Assembly: GCA_013146195.2 (NCBI GenBank)
Contig: CM028377.1
Span: 63,448,285-63,512,284 of the forward strand
DNA length: 64,000 bases
Direction: 5' to 3'
From: Codonopsis lanceolata
Taxonomy: Eukaryota; Streptophyta; Magnoliopsida; Asterales; Campanulaceae
The notes under the pieces were generated by a model. That model did no database searches. It saw only the letters and a program-made list of their open reading frames with translations, and was not told the DNA's origin. Each line of letters starts with the position of its first letter. The first letter of the stretch is position 1. The position numbers and the translations under genes are program-made. Shown here one piece after another: positions 47,701 to 56,700 of the stretch.

Positions 47701-50700
47701 AATGACAATTGTACAAAATTTCCCTACAAAACATCATTTGCAAAATTAAACGGTAGACCTTTAGCACAAATCAAATTTACCATTTGTTTTCTATACATAG
47801 CTTCGGTAAATTTAAAGAGAGACGACGTACATTGTTGTGGTGAACCTGCAACTCCTTGGATTTGTGTTTGACCTTCTTCCATTCCCATCTTGCGAGAAAA
47901 GGTATTTCAAAGTCTTATGATCAGTGAACACCTCAAACTTCACTCCATAAAGGTAATGTTTCCACTTGTGAAACGCAAAGATAATTGCTGCTAACTCAAA
48001 ATCACGCGTCGGATAATTGTGCTCGTATGGTGACAACTTCCTAGAAGCATAAGCAATAATTTTTTCGTTCTGCATAAGTACACAACCCAAGTCTTCTAAT
48101 GAAGCATCATTATAAATCACAAAGTTATCACAACCATTAGGCAATGCTAAGATAGGAGCCGTTGTCAATCTCCTCTTCAATTCCTGAAAACTAGCGTCAC
48201 ACTTGTCACTCCAAATACAAGTAGACTTCTTCTGAGTCAAATTCGTCATAGAATTAGCAATCTTGGAAAATCCTTCAATAAACATACGGTAATAACCAGC
48301 CAAGCCCAAAAAACTACGGACTTCGGTCACCGTACTAGGAGTCCTCCATTTAGTAACTGCTTCAACCTTAGACACAACATGCCCAACATGCATCTCAAAT
48401 GATTCTTATGCTCCTCTCGTGACTTTGAGTACACGAGGATTTCATTGATAAATACCACTACGAAGCAATCAAGGTACTCATGAAAAACCCGATTCATCAA
48501 GTCCATAAAAACTACATGTGCGTTTGTCAACCCAAACGGCATCACAACGAACTCATAATAGCCATAACGCATACGAAAACATCCTCCGCCTGAACTCTCA
48601 AGTCAAGCTTGGAATAGACAATTGACTCTGAAGTTGATCGAAGAGATCATCAATGTGAGGTAAAGGGTACTTGTTCTTAATAGTAACTTGGTTTAGCTGA
48701 CGATAATACATAACCGCAAGCTACCATCCTTCTTCTTCACAAATAACACCTGTGCACCCCACGGAGATACACTCGGTTTGATAAACTCCCTATCAAGTAG
48801 TTCCTGCTGCTCTTTTAACTCTCTTAACTCTGCTGGAGCCATCCTATAAGGTGCTCTAGAAATAGATGAAGTCTCTGGCAATAGCTCAATGCAAAACTTT
48901 ATCTCTCAGTTGGGAGGTAAAGTATAGTTGGTTGAAAAGACATTCGGAAATTCATTAACTACCGAAACTTCTTCTAACTTAGTAGTTGACATGCTAGTAT
49001 CAAGAATACAAGCCAAATACCCCGTACACCCATGCGATAAAAGTTTTCTAGCCCGTAAAGCAGAAGTAACATGTACACTGCTCATGACATGATCACTCGC
49101 AAACACAAATTCCGGAATACCGGGCATGACAAAAGTAACTTTCTTACTATGGCAATAATCATGGTAAACACATAAGGTTATAACACATTCATTAAGGATA
49201 CTAAGACTCTATTGGGACTTAGTTAAGTTCGAACATGCTAAGGTAAAACTCGAAGCAACAAAGACAACAACATACAAGGCATATAAGTCATACAAGACAC
49301 TATGGTCTTAATCAACCTAAGGCAAGTATGATAAGCACAACATGAAATCTCTAGCATGTTAAGCAACATAAAAAGCATGTTATAATCATGTTACACAAGT
49401 AATGGTTTAGGTTCTCACATGATGATTAACCGACTCCTCACCCGTTGAATTGTTAACATCATATTCATCATCGCTAAAATCTAAACTAATTAGCGTGTCT
49501 AAATTTTGCCAAAAAATATCATCGGGCCCAACTCTTCTCGGCTTGGGGATTTGAGGTCCTTGGGAAGATTTGCCTTTTCCCTTATTCATGCCGGATCGAA
49601 AAGAAGACATTTTTTTTTGTAAAATATTAAATAATGTAATAAAATGTAGTTAATAGTATAAATTAATAACTACTAAACAATTAAAATTGTAACTAGTAAA
49701 CATAGATAATTTTAAATGTAGTAATTAACAACAATTAATGTATAATATTAAAACGAAATTATTATAATTTATAGATAATTAATAAATAACGAAAACAATA
49801 GTAGTTAATACTTAATAATAATATAGATAATTACAAATGTAATTATTATAATGTATAGTACTTAATAAATATTATATATAATTACAACAACAAAAAACAT
49901 AATTAATAAAAATAATTAGTGAACTTACTAAATAATTTTAGAGTTGCAACTTGTAAGTAACACACTTGGAGAGTTTTAGAATAATTGGAGTGTTTTAGAA
50001 TTGAGAGAATTAGAGAGAAGATGGGTGAATTTTTTTAGAAAGAGTGAGTATTTATAGGTTAGTAAAATAGAAAAAAAACAAAAAAAAAACCTTTTTTTTC
50101 ATTAAAAAAACCCCCCAAGCGGTCTTATGACCGTTCTGCACCCCAGATCCAATCTGGACCGACCAATTCGATCAAATATGGGCCGTTCGTTGCATTCTAA
50201 CTGCTCATTCACCAAATTTGAAATAATGAACCTTACCATTGGAACCGGTTCAATGGCCTTCGCGGTTCAAACCAAATTTGACATGTCTATGAATTCTGGT
50301 GCACACATTTAATAAAATTTATAAATTATTCGGGTGCATAAATTTTCCTTTAGGCATTTAGCCATTTTAAGTTTAGGTGGGGGCAAAATGCATAAATCTT
50401 ATGTAGGTGGGGGCAAACTGTTTAAAATAATAGATTATTTAAAAAATAAATAAATAAATCCCTTTGTGCACAAAAATCCAAGTGGGGGCAACTGCCCCCA
50501 TAGTCTAAAGCTTGTGTCCGCCACTGTGTCTACCTTGACCCATGATTCATTTCCTGATGTCAAGATAGGGTTGGTCATTGTGGAGCTCATTCAGTAATCA
50601 ATCGTATCCTACACTGTCGTGAAAGGTGGAATGATTATTTTTCTTGTATTTTGTATGTGATTCCTTAACTGTAGAAGGATTTGTTACTGGAACAAGAAAG

Positions 50701-53700
50701 AAGAGCGTGAGGTGAAGAATAAGGGAGGATGAAGTGCCATAACAAGCTTCCCTCCCAGGTGTCTTAGTGATGAGTGATGACCATGGGAGGATTGAACTGG
50801 GTCTGAAATTGTGACATTTTCCTCATGATTGTTTCTTGATTGGAAGATGTTCTCTTTGAGTCTTGATTGCCATTATCTGAGGACTCACCACTAATCCAGC
50901 TGGCTGGTCATTTATAAACAAATTATTTCGGTCCTAATAATGATCAATTACTATAACCTTTTATAGTCTTATTGATAAATGTCAGTTATAAGATCCCCCT
51001 GTTCAATTATAATCGGTGAAGTGGATGGTTAGATAAGTTTATTAATAAGCACCCGATACTAACATCTCTATCATTTATCGTGTAACTTGACAACAACTAA
51101 TTATCCATTTTGAACTAATAAGAAAGTGTGTAATCTAAGGATTTTGCTAACAAGTATTCCTATGACACTTGTTAAGGTTCCATTTATGGAGATATTTGAA
51201 AATACGCATCTGCATTGGAATGCATGGATGCTAGTTCCCAATGTAGCACATTTCACATCAAATGCCACAGGCACAGGAATTATTGGTAAGGGAGGAATAA
51301 CTAATAGTAGGTTTGTCTCTTGGTACATGAATGAGGAAAATATGTTTTAACTTACTAATTGACCCCTACAACAAATTGAACTTATATTATTAGTTTAAAT
51401 TTATTAAGAGAAAACTTCAGATATGAACATCTAGTATAAATAAATTTCCTCTCACAATAACCATAAAGGGGGGCAACAGCACCGAGTCATGTAATATTAT
51501 TGCCAAAGAAAGGAGGGCAAAAATTTCCTAAAAATACAAAGACTCTTATCGTTTAAGGAAAACTTTCAAATTTGTAGTATTTAGATAATGACTCAAAATC
51601 AAATGGGGTAAACCCCTTTCCCCTTCTCCCAATCTATGTGATTGCTTTTAGTTGTCATTGTTTATTTTTCTTGTTGATATTAAGCAATTGTAGGCTAAAC
51701 AAAGGGGGATAGGCCTTCGTCATGCAAATCCTTGTCACTTGGAGGAGAATCAAACTTATGAGCACCTGTAATTAGGAGTATTCCTGTACTAGGATGTCAA
51801 TCCTTGGTTTCATGTGTGTTTTTAAAGTGATAAGTTACAGAGCTTCTTAAATTGGTAAGATAGTGAAAGGAAAACTTGCAATTAAGACTTCAAAAATTTG
51901 ACTTATCTTAGTGGATTTAAGTTTGGACGTTAAATTATGTTAAATGTCTATTTTGCCCTCGTCTTCATCATCATCGTGACAAAATCGAGTTTTAAAAATG
52001 GTAACATCTTTGTGTTCGAGCAATGATTCCCTTTCCGAAAAGCACTTTTCTCCCACGATCTATGTGATTGCGTTACAAATTTAAGTTGTCATTCGAGTTC
52101 CAATCATATTAACTTTCTTGTTGATATTAAGCAATTTGTCACCCAGGCTAAACAACCACGAGATTGCTCAGGGGATAGGCCTTCGATGGCATGCAAATCC
52201 TTGATCTTAAATCATCTACCATTGCCATCTCGGAGGAGTTGAATGCAAAACCGACTCAAACTCCCTTTTCTCAAGTTCCAGTTTAATTTTCGATTGAGAG
52301 TTTGAAATTTCCAAGTTCAAAGCAATGGCTGTTTCTTATAGAGAAACTCCATCTAGTGAGGTTTGCGTATTCTAGGATGCCAAATTGTGCGGTTGTAAAA
52401 TAAAACCCGGATATGGGTTTCTTTGTCACGATGATGATGCAAAATAGACATTTAACATAATTTAACGTCCAAACTTGATAAGTTACGTGCAAGATAAGAG
52501 CTTCTTAAATTGCAAGTTTTTAGAAAGATAGGTGTGTTTTGAAATTTTTAAATGAGAACACTAATGTATGCACTCCATTTGTACAATTTAACCATACTTT
52601 GTTTGGTAAATATGCCAACAGGATTAAATAACATTCGAGGCTCCGGGAATAGATGGCATAGACATCATTCAATCACATCCACAAATTATAATTTGGTGTT
52701 CATTGGAAACATAGAGATTTCATTTGCTTATTTTATTATATTTTTCCTTAATAATGTATATGATCATGGATGAGAAACATGTACTCTTTGATTGATTTTT
52801 AAGCCTCTTACGAGAGATTATTAATTACATGTTATATTCAAATTGTTGTTTTGTGGTTTGATTGAGTGGGTGCATGACAACTTGTTTGGACAGCGCACAT
52901 GCGATTATCCCCCTTACAAGTCTCCTTTGTTAAATCGGTGGAGCCCATGCTTGTATTCAATTCCTTTATGGTATTGGTTTGTCCAGTTTTCCTAACCCTT
53001 CTGGAATTTGGTTTTGTACACCAATTTGTGGCGGTGGCTCTTCTACTATTTAAAGGGGGTCAATCCCTTTTGTGATCATTTCGAAACAAAGAGAGAAGTG
53101 CAGCCTGTTCCTTCCCCGTACGCCGTTTGCGAGTTCTCGTTTAATTGCTTGAGTTCTCGATTTGTTCTTTGAGTGTAATTGGGATTTGGGTTTCGGGTAT
53201 GTGTTGAGTCACAACTATTGTATTTTGTATCTCCGATTGATTAGTGAAATCCTTTGCCGCCTCTGTCGGTGGACGTAGGGAATTTCCCGAACCACATAAA
53301 TTCTTGTCTACTTTATTTCCGCATTATTTTAGGTCAATTATTTTGTCGTTTTTTCAATCACTTAGGACTGCCAATTATAACAAATTGGTATCAGAGCCAT
53401 TGGTTCGTTTGGGCTTTTTGGGATTTGCAGTTATTCGTTTAGGTTGAATTTTGGTTATCATGGCAAGAATAAATTCGACGAAATACGAGATTGAAAAATT
53501 TGATGGCAAGAATGATTTTGGACTTTGGCGCATAAAAATGCGTGCTTCATTGGTTCAACAAGGGTTACTTAAAGCGTTAAAGGGTAAGGTAGCTTTAGCT
53601 ACGACAATGTCGGATGAAGAAAAAGATGACTTCTTGGAGTGAGCACTTAGTGCTATTCAGTTATCACTTCGTGATAATGTTTTGCGAGAAGTTGCAGACG

Positions 53701-56700
53701 AAACATCGGCATCAGGTATGTGGCTCAGATTGGAAGCTTTATATATGACGAAGTCGTTGACCAATCAGCTTTATTTGAAGCAGCAACTCTACATTCTTCA
53801 TATGAGAGAAGGTACGCCCGTTAAAGATCTTCTATGTGATTTCGATAAAATTATTATGTCCTTGAAAAATATTTATGTCAAAATTGAAGATGAAGATCAA
53901 GCCTTAATTTTGTTATGTTTTTTACCTCCTTCGTTTGAGCATTTTGTTGATACAATGTTGTATGGTCGAGACACTCTTTCTATGGAGGATGTGAAAGCTT
54001 CGTTGAACTCTAAGGAGTTGAAGAAAAAGGTGTCTGGAAATTTGGTTGATGATCTGATGGCTTGGTTGCTAGAGGCAGAAGAAATAATAGAGGCTCGAAT
54101 AAAAATAGAGGCCTGGATCTAAACCTAAGAACAAGAAAAATCAATGTCATTATTTTAAGAAAGAAGACCACTGGAAAGATAAATGTATGAAGCTCAAAGG
54201 AAGGACAAAGATTGTTGATTCCTCAACCGCTAGCGATTCTTGTGATTCTGCTAGTTTTGCTGAGGAAAACTTTGACAGTGTAGTAGACATCCTCTCAGTA
54301 ATAGTTGGGTCATTCGGTGATAGTTGGGTTCTTGATTCGGGTTGCACTTATCATATGTGTCCTAACAGGGATTGGTTCTCCTCCTACCAGTCAATTAATG
54401 GTGGGGTGGTTTTGATGGGGGAATAATGTGTCATGTAAGGTAGTTGGGATAGGAACAGTTCGAATGAAGAACCATTATGGTATTTTCAGGACTTTGACTA
54501 GTGTGTGGCATGTGCCAGATTTGAAGAAAAATCGTATCTCTTTGGGTGCTCTTGATTTACTTGGTTGTAAGTACACAGGTGAAGGTCGAGTTTTGAAAGT
54601 ATCTAGGTTCTCTTGTTGTGATCCGTGGAAATTGGTTAATGGTCTCTATTTGTTTTAGGGTAGCACTGTTGTTGGTCCTGCATCAGTTTCTACAGGTTCT
54701 TCATCAGATTCAGATTTAGATTCAGATAATACTTGTTTATGGCATATGCGGCTTGGGCATATGAGTAAGGCAGGGATGTTTATTTTGAGCGAACGAGGTT
54801 TGTTGGGAAGCCACAAAATTGGGAAGATTGACTTTTGTGAGCATTGTGTTTATGGTTAAGCAGTGCATGGTGAAGTTTGTGACGGCTATTCATAGAACGA
54901 AGGGCACGTTGGATTATATCCATTCTGATCTTTGGGGTCCCTCGACTAAACTGTCCAAAGGTGGTTCTCAGTATTTAATGACATTCATTGATGATTATTC
55001 GAGATATGTTTGGGTGTATTTTTTGAAGTAAAAGAATGATGTTTTTCCAACCTTCAAGAAATTTAAAGCGCTTATTGAGAATCAGACAAGATGAAGCGTT
55101 TCAGAACACATAATGGGTTGGAATTTTGTGAGGGTTAGTTCAATGAGTTTTGCGCTAATGTAGGCATCGTGAGACATCGCACTGTTAGAAGAACACCACA
55201 ACAGAATGGGGTCGCAGAACGAATGAACACGACTTTATTGGAAAGAACACGTTGTATGCTCGATAATGCTAGCTTGTCTAAAGTTATTTGGGCTGCTTTG
55301 GCTTGCTATTTGGTGAATACATCTCCCTCGGTTCCAGTTGGGTTGATAACTCCTATTGAGGAATGGTCTGGTACGGTTCTCGTGCTGATTATTTTGGTTT
55401 GAAAGTATTTGGTTGTCCTGCGTATGCCCATGTTAATAATGGTAAGCTCGAGCGTAGATCACACAAATGCTTATTCCTAGGTTATGCAGATGGAGTGAAA
55501 GGTTATAGATTGTGGTGTGTTGAATTTGGTTCACCTAAATTTGTTATCATCAAAGATTTCAAGTTTGATGAGAAATCCATGCTTCGTTCAAAGAAGAAGT
55601 CGGTTGAGATACTTGATACAGGTTCTGATTTCAGAGAAATTGAGTTCAATCTATAATGGATGATCAGTCTGAGCTTATTGATGATAATGATGTCCCACAA
55701 GAGCAAGAGCAAGAGCAGTATAGTATTGCCACTGGTAGAGCGAGGAGGCAGATTAAACCACCTTAGAGGTTTGCACATGCAGATTTTGTTTCTTTTGCAT
55801 TGTCTATGACAAAGAGTATTAAGGTTCAAGAATCTGTTAGTTACACTCAGGCTGTCACGAGTGATGATTCTGCACAGTGGGGTGTTGCTATATGAGTAAG
55901 GAGATTGAGTCTCTTCACAAGAACCAGACTTGGAAATTGGTGAAACCGCCTAAAGATCAGAAGATTGTTGGTTGTAAATGGATCTTCAAGAAGAAAGAGG
56001 GAATCCCAAGGGTTGAAGCAACTAGATACAAGGCACAGTTGGTTGTAAAGGGCTATAGTCAGATAGAAGGCATCGACTTCAACGAAATATTTTCTCCTGT
56101 TGTGAAACATAGCTCTATTCGTATGTTGTTTGCTATGGTTGCACTGTTTGACTTGGAGATTGAGCAGCTTGATGTCAAAACAATATTTCTGCATGGTGAG
56201 CTTGAGTAAGAAATCTATATGCGTCAGTTAGAGGGGTTCGTTGTTCAAGGTAGAGAAACCATGTTTGTTTGTTGAAGAAATCACTATTTGGTTTGAAACT
56301 ATCTCCTTGACAATGGTACAAGCGGTTCGATTCTTTTATGGTTTGGCATGGTTACTCTCGGAGTAATTATGACAGTTGTGTTTATCATAAAAGGCTTTCA
56401 GATGGTTCATTTGTGTATTTGTTGCTCTATGTTGATGACATGCTCATTGCCTCTAAGAGCATGGTGGAGATTGACAAGGGGTTTGCTTAGCGGTGAGTTT
56501 GAGATGAAAGATTTGGGTGCAGTGTAAGTCCAGTAGGCAACGAAATAAGGCTAGTGGGGGGGGGGATAGCCTTTTTAAAACTTTAGAGGTTATATTGAAT
56601 ACTTTTAAAATTTGCAGCGGAAAAGATAAGTTTTCCGCAGCTGATGAACTTAAAACAGTTTGGTTTGGTTTTCTTTTGATCACTTAAGTATAAGGATTGA

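Larger units (their letters stand above)
45655..50290 (-). mobile_element. hAT transposon, decayed and carrying nested insertions
   Basis: The left end (45665-45770) and right end (50140-50290) share mirrored words around GGAACCGG and GGTTTG/CGCGGTTCAAACC, as expected for a hAT terminal region. Transposase remnants on the minus strand lie at 49407-49610 (probable N-terminus) and 46150-47830. A LINE tail (45950-46060) and a Tekay-type gypsy fragment (47815-49140) interrupt it. Exact tips and the 8-bp duplication could not be fixed. Confidence 0.55.
52830..56522 (+). mobile_element. 5' part of a Ty1/copia retrotransposon
   Basis: A 5' LTR (52830-53382), primer site and gag-pol remnants are in the same orientation as PRIN2. 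The element stops abruptly inside RT, after GEFEMKDLGAV, at about 56522, where a foreign minus-strand LTR begins. RNase H and the 3' LTR are gone. Confidence 0.8.
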
